A stretch of 38,579 nucleotides of DNA from a virus. Location: positions 1 to 38,579 of IMG/VR virus record IMGVR_UViG_3300025009_000042; one strand, written 5' to 3'. The position numbers were made by a program, and so were the translations under genes. The notes below the pieces were generated by a model. The model was given only the letters and a program-made list of their open reading frames with translations. It made no database searches and was not told the origin of the DNA. Of this stretch, positions 23,113 to 31,072 are shown piece by piece (within the stretch, counting starts at the first letter, position 1; the number at the start of each line of letters is the position of its first letter).

Positions 23113-23574
23113 GTGGGAGGAAAGGGAAGTGGTGACAAGCCACACTTAATAGATTCGACCTCTAAAAAGAAGGAGGCATTTTTATTAGCCTTTGCTGAGA
23201 TGGGCGTTATTAAGTATGCGTGCGAGAAAGCTGGTATTGATCGCGCAACGTACTACTATTGGCGAACGCATGACGAAAACTTTTTTGAGGCAGCGGGGCG
23301 AGCGCAGGAAATAGCAGCGGATTCCTTGGAGCAAGAGGCAAGGCGGCGGGCCGTCGAAGGTGTAGAGGAACCCGTATTCTACCAGGGTGAAAGGGTTGCC
23401 ACGGTTAAAAAGTACAGTGATACGCTTTTGATGTTCTTACTGAATGGCGAAAAGCCTGATAAATTCGCAAGGCGCGTCAAACAGGACACAACGCTGAATG
23501 CCACAGTTAACATGAACACACTAAGCGACGACGAACTGGACGCCAAGCTGGCGGCGCTAGGGGGCGAAGAGTAG
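23113..23574 (+). CDS. terS: Terminase small subunit (phBC6A51-like helix-turn-helix)
   Basis: 153 aa from a GTG. The recognition part KKKEAFLLAFAEMGVIKYAC followed by EKAGIDRATYYYWRTHDENF is the helix-turn-helix typical of phBC6A51-type small terminases. Then a coiled segment (AADSLEQEARRRAVEGVEEP), VFYQGERVATVKKYSDTLLM and FLLNGEKPDKFARR. It selects the phage packaging site, probably near its own gene. Confidence 0.85.
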   Translation: MGGKGSGDKPHLIDSTSKKKEAFLLAFAEMGVIKYACEKAGIDRATYYYWRTHDENFFEAAGRAQEIAADSLEQEARRRAVEGVEEPVFYQGERVATVKKYSDTLLMFLLNGEKPDKFARRVKQDTTLNATVNMNTLSDDELDAKLAALGGEE

Positions 23575-23731
23575 CCGAATGTTACACAATCCAAACAAAA
23601 CAAAGATTAAGTAACGTTCATTTTTTGGATCAAACTAAGCGAAACCGCTCAAAGCCTAGGGCCAAGCGGAATACATCGATTAAGCGAATGTTACATAATG
23701 TGAATATGTTACATTCGTGGAGGAGAAGGGT
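23575..23731. other. Gene-free stretch with repeats, candidate packaging-site region
   Basis: CGAATGTTACA occurs at 23576-23586 and 23685-23695; a partial copy ATGTTACA is at 23706-23713. CGAATGT (23685-23691) and ACATTCG (23711-23717) form an inverted repeat. CCGCT/AGCGG (23645-23649, 23665-23669) can form a small stem. Repeats next to a small terminase gene are common at pac or cos sites (inference). Confidence 0.4.
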
Positions 23732-23935
23732 ATGGATAATAACCCGATTATTGCCGCCGTCATGACTAAGCTGGCGGCGCAGCAAGCCAAGGGTCTAGCG
23801 AAATATGGCGAGTATGTAACGCCAAGCGCATTATCTTTGGGTGAATGGCTTGAACACTTGCAGGAAGAACTCTTGGACGCGGCAATCTATGTGGAGTGCA
23901 TACGGGCGAAGTCAAAACAAACAATTACTAAATAA
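23732..23935 (+). CDS. Small MazG-like helical protein
   Basis: 67 aa from the ATG at 23732, after GGAGGAGAAGGG. MDNNPIIAAVMTKLAAQQA, then KYGEYVTPSALSLGEWLEHL and QEELLDAAIYVECIRA. The 'EEL.DAA.Y.E' helix is like that of MazG-related small phage proteins (DUF5664-type). It lies between the terminase subunits, an unusual place, but such genes do occur there. Function not shown. Confidence 0.6.
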   Translation: MDNNPIIAAVMTKLAAQQAKGLAKYGEYVTPSALSLGEWLEHLQEELLDAAIYVECIRAKSKQTITK

Positions 23936-23936
23936 C

Positions 23937-23993
23937 TTTGCAAATACGCCACCATTATGGTAAAATTTACACAGGGGGTGGCGTATTTGCAAA
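23937..23993 (+). promoter_or_regulatory. 17-bp perfect hairpin hiding the HNH ribosome site, with an internal promoter
   Basis: TTTGCAAATACGCCACC (23937-23953) is exactly complementary to 23977-23993. The right arm includes the GGTGG ribosome site and the TTG start at 23987. A promoter lies inside: TTGCAA (23938-23943), 17-bp spacer, extended -10 TGGTAAAAT (23958-23966). Transcripts arriving from upstream would fold and block translation; transcripts from the inner promoter lack the left arm and stay open. T4 homing endonuclease genes use the same logic. Confidence 0.75.
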
Positions 23994-24586
23994 AAATAGA
24001 TTTAACGGGGAAAAGGTTTGGAATGTGGTTAGTTCTGGATGGCAATGCAGGTAAAGAGGCTTTGTGTAGGTGTGATTGTGGGACTACAAAAAACGTGAGT
24101 AAGGCGACGCTAAGAAATGGTTCATCCACTTGTTGTGGGTGCCGAAAGGTAAAGCACGGCATGGATGGGGCTAAGGTGTACAGATTATGGTGCCATATGC
24201 GCGAGCGTTGCCAAAGTCCAAAACACAAACATTACCATAGTTATGGTGGCCGAGGGATTACGGTTTGCGATGAATGGCAAGACGCGAAGGAGTTTATGGA
24301 GTGGGCAATAAGCAACGGGTACAGAGAAGGGTTGACGATAGACAGGAAGAATGTCAACCTAGGGTATTCGCCAGATAATTGCCAATTCATAACTATCGGA
24401 GAACAACAAGCCAATAAGAGAAACAGTAGACTCGTAGAAATCAGCGGTGAGACTAAACACGTTGCTGAATGGGCAAGGATCGCAGGATTATCTAGACAAA
24501 CAGTAAGGCACAGGCTAAGTACGGGGGTAACTGGTGAAGCATTACTGTTACCCGTAAAAAAGAAGGGGGTGACTTCGGGGAGATGA
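23987..24586 (+). CDS. HNH/AP2-type homing endonuclease upstream of terL
   Basis: 199 aa from the TTG at 23987, which gives the family's usual start MQKIDLTGKRFGMWLVL. A Cys cluster (LCRCDCGTTKNV then STCCGCRK) precedes the nuclease core: LWCHMRERCQSPKHKHYHSY, GGRGITVCDEW, then LTIDRKNVNLGYSPDNCQF. A DNA-recognition tail follows (HVAEWARIAGLSRQTVRHRL). The pattern is of phage free-standing HNH proteins with AP2/NUMOD-type domains. Its stop overlaps the terminase ATG (ATGA). It probably cuts terminase alleles lacking the insertion (inference). Confidence 0.88.
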   Translation: MQKIDLTGKRFGMWLVLDGNAGKEALCRCDCGTTKNVSKATLRNGSSTCCGCRKVKHGMDGAKVYRLWCHMRERCQSPKHKHYHSYGGRGITVCDEWQDAKEFMEWAISNGYREGLTIDRKNVNLGYSPDNCQFITIGEQQANKRNSRLVEISGETKHVAEWARIAGLSRQTVRHRLSTGVTGEALLLPVKKKGVTSGR

Positions 24587-26067
24587 AAGTATTAACGCGC
24601 CGACAAAAAGAGGAAAAGTTAAAACTACTGCGCGAAAAGCGAATCAGAGAATGTAGACAATCGTTTTGGATTTACTGCAAGACAATGGCGCCGGACTTCT
24701 ATCGGGAGGATAGGGCACACTTACGCACGCTGGCCACGACATTGCAGGCGCTATACAAGGGTGAACTACTCAAGTCGAACGGCGAAGCGTATAAAAAACT
24801 AATACTTAATCTTCCCCCATAACCGCAGCATGGCAAGAGTCGGACACTCATTCTATTTTGTAGCTGGATTTTTGGGAAAAACAAGAATAGGAAGATTATT
24901 GCAGCCAGCTACAACGACAACACGGCGAGCGACTTCTCTAGGTACACGCGGGACCAAATAAGCGAACCTAAAATTGATCCTTTGGATATAATCTACTCAG
25001 ACATATTTCCGGAAACGCGAATCAAGGACGGTAACGCGAGCTTTGAAAAATGGGCACTGGATGGGCAGCACTTTAGCTATTTAGGGGCTGGCGTTGGGGG
25101 AAGTTTGACGAGCAAGGGCGCAGACATACTTTTGGTAGATGATCCACTCAAAGGCTACGAAGAGGCCCTTAACGAACTGCACTTAGACAAGATATGGCGC
25201 TGGTACACAGGAACCTTCCTCTCCCGCGTTAGCGCACCAGGCGGCGAGCCTATAGAGATCGTGAATATGACGCGCTGGGCCAAAGGCGACCTATGCGGTC
25301 GGATCCTAGCAGGACCCGACGCGAGCGAATGGTATGTACTCAAGATGGAGGCCCGCAACGATGCGACGGGCGAAATGCTTTGTCCTGACCTCCTTGGCGA
25401 AAAGCGATACAATACCCTAAAAAGCACTATGGACGACGTAGTTTTCCGGGCGAACTACCACCAGGAGCCAGTGGACCAAAAGGGTAGACTCTATAAAGAG
25501 CTGAAAACCTACGACAACCCGCCGCCGTTTGAGAAGATTATTAACTACACAGACACAGCCGACGAGGGTAGCGACTATTTATCAAGCATTTGCGCCGGAT
25601 TATACCAAGGACAAGCCTATATTTTGGATGTGCTGTACACACAGGCGGGCATGGAGGAAACGGAGCCAGCGACAGCCGATATGCTAGTGGCAAACGCTGT
25701 GAACGAGGCAACAATCGAGTCAAACAACGGGGGCCGAGGCTTTGCACGCAACGTCCAGCGCTTACTTTGGGAGAGACATCGAACGCGCGGTATAACCGTG
25801 CGATGGTTTCACCAATCCAAAAATAAAAAGGCGCGTATTATCTCTAACAGCAGTTTTATTGTGAACAACGTATTTTTCCCGCTCAATTGGCGGGATCGCT
25901 GGCCGGAGTTTTACAAGGCCGTAACCGAGTACCAAAAAGAGGGCAAGAATAAGCACGACGACGCAGCGGATTCTCTCACCGGCATTGCGGAATTGACGCA
26001 GAACAGGGGATTAGCAAACAACAGGGAGCGAGCAGGCCGCGTGGTTGGCAAACCGGCAGGTTGGTAA
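24583..26067 (+). CDS. terL: Terminase large subunit, needs a +6-nt bypass in the P-loop
   Basis: One frame throughout, broken by a single TAA at 24820-24822. Before it: KKLILNLPP; after it: P then QHGKSRTLILFCSWIFGK. Removing six bases (taaccg) gives LNLPPQHGKSRT, the family Walker A with exact spacing, and a 492-aa protein of normal length. The rest is intact: ADILLVDDPLKG (Walker B), YTDTADEGSDYLS and KHDDAADSLTGIAEL (nuclease acids). It packages DNA into the head and cuts it. A TTG at 24982 could start only a protein without the ATP site. A phage without this motor could not form particles, so the break must be bypassed or be an error. Confidence 0.88.
24817..24825 (+). other. Proposed ribosome bypass site, terminase (CCA-taa-CCG)
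   Basis: Takeoff codon CCA (Pro, 24817-24819), stop TAA (24820-24822), landing codon CCG (Pro, 24823-24825), then CAG of QHGKS. A six-base hop of peptidyl-tRNA-Pro yields LPPQHGKS exactly. The helicase site shares the core T(A/G)ACCG. A GAGT/ACTC pair 12 bases downstream could form a weak stem. Confidence 0.6.
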
Positions 26068-26084
26068 ATGGAGGAGGAAAGCGC

Positions 26085-26312
26085 TTGAAGGGATACCTTA
26101 TTTGGATAAAGAGCGGAGCGTGTATTGAGGGCGAGGCGCCAGAAGAAACCTTGAATAAATTTAGGCTAGAGTGGACGAAGTACGCGGCAGGTATGGAGCA
26201 AAAGAGATTCTTAACACTGATTGATACGGATGGCGATTTACTCATTGATGCGGAAAATATATCCGGGGTAGCAATCAATGATGTATGTAGGGAAAAAATC
26301 GCAGGATTATAA
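26085..26312 (+). CDS. Small protein between terminase and portal
   Basis: 75 aa from the TTG at 26085, after GGAGGAGGAAAG. MKGYLIWIKSGACIEGEAPE, then LIDTDGDLLIDAENISGVAI is the pattern of a small beta-barrel-like protein (strand, acidic loop, strand). Small proteins of this kind are frequent between terL and portal. Function unknown. Confidence 0.55.
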   Translation: MKGYLIWIKSGACIEGEAPEETLNKFRLEWTKYAAGMEQKRFLTLIDTDGDLLIDAENISGVAINDVCREKIAGL

Positions 26313-26339
26313 AGGCGCACAGCGAAAGGGGGCGAGTAG

Positions 26340-27731
26340 ATGCTCACAGACTTAACATTCCTTCAACCAGGCGCGCCATGGCCGCCAGAGGACCGCGACA
26401 CGCGCGACCGCCTACAAATGTACAAAGACAATAGACTACTTTGGGACGGCGAACACGTCCAAGTCTTTAAAGATGCTCTTTGGAGAGTGTTGAGAGAAGA
26501 CCAACAAACAAGCATAGAATTTACCCTAAACTGGCCAAAGCGGCTAAGTACCTTTTGGGCAGATATGCTCCTGGGCGAGGCGCCGAGGTTTTCCACGGGC
26601 GACCAAGGCGGCGCTGAACAGGCCCGCTTGGATGAGATCATCGAACGGAATAGCTTGATAAGTCAGATTTATGAGGGAATTATAGATGTTTCACGCTTTG
26701 GAGATGGCCCACTAAAAGTCAGGCGTGGCCAGGACGGCAAAGCAATTATTGAGCCACTAGCGCCAAACTGCTGGCTGCCTGTCGTGGATCCGTTTAACGT
26801 CAAGAATGTCCTGTACCACGTTTTAGCCGTAGCAACAGAGGCCAAGCTCACAGTAGAGATCCACGAACGAGGCAGAATGACGCGCCAGGAATACGCACTT
26901 GCCGACAAGGGTAACAAGATCGAGCGCCGACTCACAACGCAGACCGAGGATACAGGCGCGGACGATTTCTTGATTATCCCGCTCAAAAACCTAACGACAA
27001 GCGACAGGGCGACGGGTATCGATGATTACACCGACCTAGCGAGTTTGAACCAAGAGTTTGAGGTGCGCCTGGCCCAAATAAGCAGGATTTTGGATAAGCA
27101 CGCGGATCCGAACCTGTACGGGCCAAGCAGTGGCATGATCCAAGATGCAGACGGGCGCTGGGTAATGCCGATCAACACAAAGTTCTGGCCAATTGAGCCA
27201 GGCGATTCGCCACCAGGATATGTGACGTGGGACGGCCAGCTTGCAAGCTGCTATAAAGAGCTAGAGATCCTTTTGGAGCAATTTTGGTTTTTGAGCGAAA
27301 CAAGCCCAGCCTGCTTTGGATTACAAAAGTCTGGCCTAGCCGAGAGCGGCAGCGCACTCAAGCGGCTCATGATGGCGCCGCTCAAAAAGGTAGACCGTCT
27401 AAAAATGCACGCACAGCCGGCAATCATCAAAGCCCTACGCATAGCGAGCCGCCTGGAGGGCGCGGAAATCCAAAGCATTAAGATCGAGTGGGCCGACGGA
27501 CTACCGCAGGACGACACCGAGCAGGCAACCGTTTTAAGCACGCTATACATGGGTGGGCTAATGAGCTTAGAGACAGCGCTCAGGCGCCAAGGCTTTGAGG
27601 GCGAATCGCTCACCGACGAGATGGCGCGGATCCGCGAGGACCAAAAGGTGAGCCAGCCGCAACCCGTGACGGAAGATAAAGGCGTGGATATAATGAAAGC
27701 ATTAGGGGGAGCGGCGGGAGGCACTAGCTAA
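26340..27731 (+). CDS. Portal protein (SPP1-like)
   Basis: 463 aa, ATG after AAAGGGGGCGAG. Portal features: early helix ENRLLW-like stretch (MYKDNRLLWDGEHVQVF), VDPFNVKNVLYHVLAVA in the middle, LLEQFWFLSETSPACFGLQK then SGLAESGSALKRLMMAPLKK (the typical 'SG.ALK' stem), and QDDTEQATVLSTLYMGGLMS near the end. It forms the dodecameric gate for DNA at the head vertex. Downstream of terL as expected. Confidence 0.9.
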   Translation: MLTDLTFLQPGAPWPPEDRDTRDRLQMYKDNRLLWDGEHVQVFKDALWRVLREDQQTSIEFTLNWPKRLSTFWADMLLGEAPRFSTGDQGGAEQARLDEIIERNSLISQIYEGIIDVSRFGDGPLKVRRGQDGKAIIEPLAPNCWLPVVDPFNVKNVLYHVLAVATEAKLTVEIHERGRMTRQEYALADKGNKIERRLTTQTEDTGADDFLIIPLKNLTTSDRATGIDDYTDLASLNQEFEVRLAQISRILDKHADPNLYGPSSGMIQDADGRWVMPINTKFWPIEPGDSPPGYVTWDGQLASCYKELEILLEQFWFLSETSPACFGLQKSGLAESGSALKRLMMAPLKKVDRLKMHAQPAIIKALRIASRLEGAEIQSIKIEWADGLPQDDTEQATVLSTLYMGGLMSLETALRRQGFEGESLTDEMARIREDQKVSQPQPVTEDKGVDIMKALGGAAGGTS

Positions 27732-28525
27732 TGCCAGACTTAACCGAGCAACAAGCCGAGCGCCTAGCGCGCCTATACGCGGCGGCAGAATCCGATCTAA
27801 TGAACGAGATTAGCCGCGCACTTATCAAAGGCAACCAAACGCAATACCTAAAAGGTATGTTGTCCAACGTGCAGGCAATTATAACTAATCTCCAAAAAGG
27901 AGTCTTAACCTGGTGCGGCGAGGCAGTACCAGCGCTCTATATTGACGGCGCGAACTACGCAGGTAACGCACTGACCAACGCGGGCTACGATGTAGTAGCA
28001 GGCTTTGGAGCGATTCACCAGGAGGCCATGCAAGTGCTGGCCGACAATACCTACCAAAGCCTGGCACAGATCACGCAGACTATAGGCCGCCAAACCCAGG
28101 ACATATACAGACAGCTTGCTTTGGAGAATATACGCGGATCCGTAGCCGGCAATAGTAGCTGGCAAACAGTGGCCAAGAACTTCCGCGAGCGCCTAGCTGA
28201 GCGCGGCGTGACAGGCTTTGTTGATCGAGCAGGCAAGCGCTGGAACATGAGGACCTACGCTGGCATGGTGGCACGCACTAGCACGATGGAGGCGCACCTG
28301 AGCGGCACAGCAAATAGGCTTTTGGAGCATGGGCACGACTTAGTAATGGTTAGTCGCCACGCAAACGCTTGTGATAAGTGTAAACCATGGGAAGGGCGCA
28401 AACTTAGCTTAACTGGGAGGACTCCAGGCTACCCAACACTAGCCGACGCTAAAGCGGCCGGTCTCTGGCACCCTAACTGTGGTCATACGCAGTATATCGC
28501 TATGAGCTGGGAGGACGCACAATGA
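27731..28525 (+). CDS. Minor capsid / head morphogenesis protein (MuF-type)
   Basis: 264 aa; the ATG overlaps the portal stop by one base. C-terminal half shows the phage minor head protein pattern: TYAGMVARTSTMEAHLSGTA, then DLVMVSRHANACDKCKPWEG and LWHPNCGHTQYIAMSWED with conserved C..C and HP.C. SPP1 gp7/MuF proteins bind the portal and enter or shape the head. Confidence 0.88.
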   Translation: MPDLTEQQAERLARLYAAAESDLMNEISRALIKGNQTQYLKGMLSNVQAIITNLQKGVLTWCGEAVPALYIDGANYAGNALTNAGYDVVAGFGAIHQEAMQVLADNTYQSLAQITQTIGRQTQDIYRQLALENIRGSVAGNSSWQTVAKNFRERLAERGVTGFVDRAGKRWNMRTYAGMVARTSTMEAHLSGTANRLLEHGHDLVMVSRHANACDKCKPWEGRKLSLTGRTPGYPTLADAKAAGLWHPNCGHTQYIAMSWEDAQ

Positions 28526-28782
28526 CGACAAACTGCCGCGCCTGCTGTCAAACCTGCCCGCTCAAATGGCCGGAGGGCATAGTGTACACAACCGAGCCAA
28601 CGATCATACCAGAGGCCGAGAGAGTTTGTCGTAAGTGCTGCGCTGCGTGCCCGCTGTACAGGGCCCACCAACACAGCAGCAATAACACGGGGTGCGATGA
28701 GTGCCCGCTGGCCGACGTAAAAGAGCTAAGCAAGGGTAAATGTTGCGCCGGATGCAAATGGCACCAAAAAGGCAACGATTAG
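28522..28782 (+). CDS. Cys-rich zinc-ribbon-like protein
   Basis: 86 aa; ATG overlaps the previous stop. Fourteen cysteines in repeated CxxC pairs (CRACCQTCPLKW, CRKCCAACPLYR, CDECPL, CCAGCKWHQK). Probably binds several zinc ions. Its place after the minor head gene is odd; it may be a moron or a regulator. No family recognised. Confidence 0.55.
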   Translation: MTTNCRACCQTCPLKWPEGIVYTTEPTIIPEAERVCRKCCAACPLYRAHQHSSNNTGCDECPLADVKELSKGKCCAGCKWHQKGND

Positions 28783-28801
28783 GCGCTTTTGGATGGTATT
28801 A

Positions 28802-28810
28802 TGGTATAAC
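28802..28810 (+). promoter_or_regulatory. Extended -10 promoter for the inserted fibre cargo
   Basis: TGGTATAAC about 33 bases before the ATG at 28843, with AAAGGGGG as ribosome site. No clear -35 at 17 bp. It would let the inserted cargo be expressed on its own. Confidence 0.5.
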
Positions 28811-28842
28811 TAATATTCATGTAAAAGGGGGCACTCAGAACT

Positions 28843-29163
28843 ATGGGAGCAACGAGCATACTTTATGTTAAGAATAAAAATGGCGAATTCGAGCCGGTGG
28901 AAGAGGGTAACCCGGTGCCAACTTCGATTGTTGGGAGTTTAGCGAAGGAACCATTTAGTGGCTCAACTACCGCAACTCATACATTTTCTCAACCAATGAA
29001 TGGATTTTCGATATCTAATGATGGCCTATCTTCTCTAACATTCACAATTGAAACCGACACTTATACTGTTCTTGCAGGAGAAGTATTATCCTTATTATTT
29101 TCTCCATTTACTGTAGTCACTGTGACAACCACGGTAGCATATAGAGCTTGGGGGTTGTTGTAA
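28843..29163 (+). CDS. Fibre-associated or decoration protein of the cargo block
   Basis: 106 aa, ATG after AAAGGGGGC. Beta-rich, Ser/Thr-rich (SLAKEPFSGSTTATHTFSQP, then SLTFTIETDTYTVLAGEVLS), without charged clusters. It lies two bases before the SGNH fibre gene and shares its AT-rich composition. Probably a structural surface protein; could be a fibre base or capsid decoration. Confidence 0.5.
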   Translation: MGATSILYVKNKNGEFEPVEEGNPVPTSIVGSLAKEPFSGSTTATHTFSQPMNGFSISNDGLSSLTFTIETDTYTVLAGEVLSLLFSPFTVVTVTTTVAYRAWGLL

Positions 29164-29164
29164 G

Positions 29165-31003
29165 ATGGGATTGGATAAAAACGCAATAGCAGAACTTAAT
29201 GCGTATAAGGTTGAAACTGCGACATACTTAGCAGACAAGGCAAGTCACGCAGAGTTACAAAGTGTTGCAAGTGGCGCACCACGAACAACCTATGCAACAA
29301 TAGCCTTATTGCAGGCAGGAATACCATTGGGAGATATATATAGTTATGTTACGTCTGATGGTCATAGATATTGGTGGAACGGTAGCGCATGGGTTGATGG
29401 TGGAATATATCAAAGCATGGGGATTGCTGATAAAAGTATTACTATACGTCAGAGTGCTTATATTAATGTTGGTAAGAACTTATTTGATAAAAGTACTGTC
29501 ACAACTGGTTATATTGTAAGCAGTTCCAGTGGGAATTTAGGTGCTAGTGCTAGTTATAGTGCAAGTGATTTTATTGCAGTAACCCCTAGCACAACTTATA
29601 CTAGAAAATCAGACTTTTACATGGCTTTTTATGATTTGAACAAAGTATTTATTTCCGGTTTTAGCACAGGGACAGGAAACACAACCTTCACAACTCCTGC
29701 AAATGCTTATTATATCCGTGTAACCGTATCAAATGCCGAACTTAGCACCTATCAGCTAGAATTGGGATTGGCATTGACGGTTTACGAAGCATATAATGTA
29801 AAGGTTGAAAATTTAGTAATAGACCACACCGGCTTATCTGTCACCACTTTATCAATGCTGAATGGCTTGCAATCTAAATCAACAAGAGATGAGACTAGGT
29901 TTCTTGTAAGCAAGAATATATTCAATAAAGATGCAATCACAACAGGGTATATAGTTAGTAATGTTAATGGAGTCTTGTCAGCAAATGCATCATACAGTGC
30001 CAGTGAATTTATACTGATTAAACCAAATTCAATTTATACAAGATCATCCGATCTTTACATTGCTTTTTATGACGTAAACAAAGTGTATGTATCAGGATTT
30101 ACTATTGGCGCAGGAAAATTAACCTTTACGACACCTGCAAACGCTTATTATTTGCGTGTTAGCGTATTAAACAATGCAATTGACATTTTTCAACTCGAAG
30201 AAGGTTCAGTAGCAACAGCTTACGAAGCCTATAAAGTCTCTTTAGTTGGCGTTGAAGTCCCACAGGGGACAAACCTTAGTCTATACGAAAAAAAAGGCGT
30301 AACCTTCGGAGACAGCATAACTATGTTTTCGACTTATCAGGATATTATATCAAATGCCACTGGTGCTAATATAACTAATGCAGGTTTTGGTGCTACAAGA
30401 TTATGTCGATACACGAGCCCAACATATCCTTATTCATTGATAGGTATGTGTGAAATAGCAGACGCGATAAGTAGCGGAGATTGGTCTATAATGCAACCAA
30501 GCATAGATGCTATTGACGTTGATCGAGGGGATACAGTATTTTCAACTATTTATAATAAACTGAAAGCAATTGATTTTTCAATGGTAAACTTCCTAACCAT
30601 GATGTATGGCACTAACGATATGAATAACAATAGCCTGTCACTTGGTACAATTGACAGCACAGATCAATTCTCCATAAATGGTGCGTTAAATTATATTATT
30701 ACGTCAATATTGACAGCATATCCTCAAATAAAGATTTATCTTATAGCTCCAATTTTCAAAAAAGTGATAACTGGTGTTGTTGGTAATAGTGACGAGGGAG
30801 CTTTAAGCGTTTTCCTGTATGAAATCGCCGAAGCGTTTAAGATTCAGGCTAAAAGATACCATATCCCTTTTAAAGATATGTACAATGAGAGTGGTATAAA
30901 CGCCCTAACTGCTGATTATTACCTAGCAGACGGAATCCACCCAAGTGATGCAGGGAAAGTGTTATTCAATGAAAAAATGATGGGGTTTTTGTCAAATAAT
31001 TAA
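29165..31003 (+). CDS. SGNH-hydrolase fibre protein with duplicated binding module
   Basis: 612 aa. N-terminal ~75 residues include the fibre-like ASGAPRTTYATIALLQAG and YVTSDGHRYWWNGSAWVDGG. Two copies of a ~110-residue module follow (~103-211 and ~248-351; KNLFDKSTVTTGYIVSS and KNIFNKDAITTGYIVSN, each ending VYEAY/AYEAY). The C-terminal 230 residues are an SGNH/GDSL esterase: GVTFGDSITM (Ser), MYGTNDM, and YLADGIHPSD (Asp-His). Likely removes acetyl groups from surface glycans during adsorption. AT-rich and without any TTTGGA word, so recently acquired. Confidence 0.82.
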   Translation: MGLDKNAIAELNAYKVETATYLADKASHAELQSVASGAPRTTYATIALLQAGIPLGDIYSYVTSDGHRYWWNGSAWVDGGIYQSMGIADKSITIRQSAYINVGKNLFDKSTVTTGYIVSSSSGNLGASASYSASDFIAVTPSTTYTRKSDFYMAFYDLNKVFISGFSTGTGNTTFTTPANAYYIRVTVSNAELSTYQLELGLALTVYEAYNVKVENLVIDHTGLSVTTLSMLNGLQSKSTRDETRFLVSKNIFNKDAITTGYIVSNVNGVLSANASYSASEFILIKPNSIYTRSSDLYIAFYDVNKVYVSGFTIGAGKLTFTTPANAYYLRVSVLNNAIDIFQLEEGSVATAYEAYKVSLVGVEVPQGTNLSLYEKKGVTFGDSITMFSTYQDIISNATGANITNAGFGATRLCRYTSPTYPYSLIGMCEIADAISSGDWSIMQPSIDAIDVDRGDTVFSTIYNKLKAIDFSMVNFLTMMYGTNDMNNNSLSLGTIDSTDQFSINGALNYIITSILTAYPQIKIYLIAPIFKKVITGVVGNSDEGALSVFLYEIAEAFKIQAKRYHIPFKDMYNESGINALTADYYLADGIHPSDAGKVLFNEKMMGFLSNN

Positions 31004-31005
31004 TG

Positions 31006-31026
31006 CGTAGTAGACAATCAACTACG
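31006..31026 (+). terminator. Hairpin after the SGNH fibre gene
   Basis: CGTAGT pairs with ACTACG around a 9-base loop immediately after the stop. No T run, so possibly a weak terminator or end-protecting stem. Confidence 0.4.
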
Positions 31027-31072
31027 ACAGATACCTTCGCTAAAGATACAAACGTAGAAGTTTACGCAAAAC

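Noticed and set aside
24820-24822. Stop codon reassignment (TAA or TGA read as an amino acid) explaining the terminase and helicase breaks
   Set aside because: TAA, TGA and TAG all end many other genes here, with tight overlaps to following starts. Read-through would also leave extra residues in the terminase P-loop and would not fix the helicase frame.
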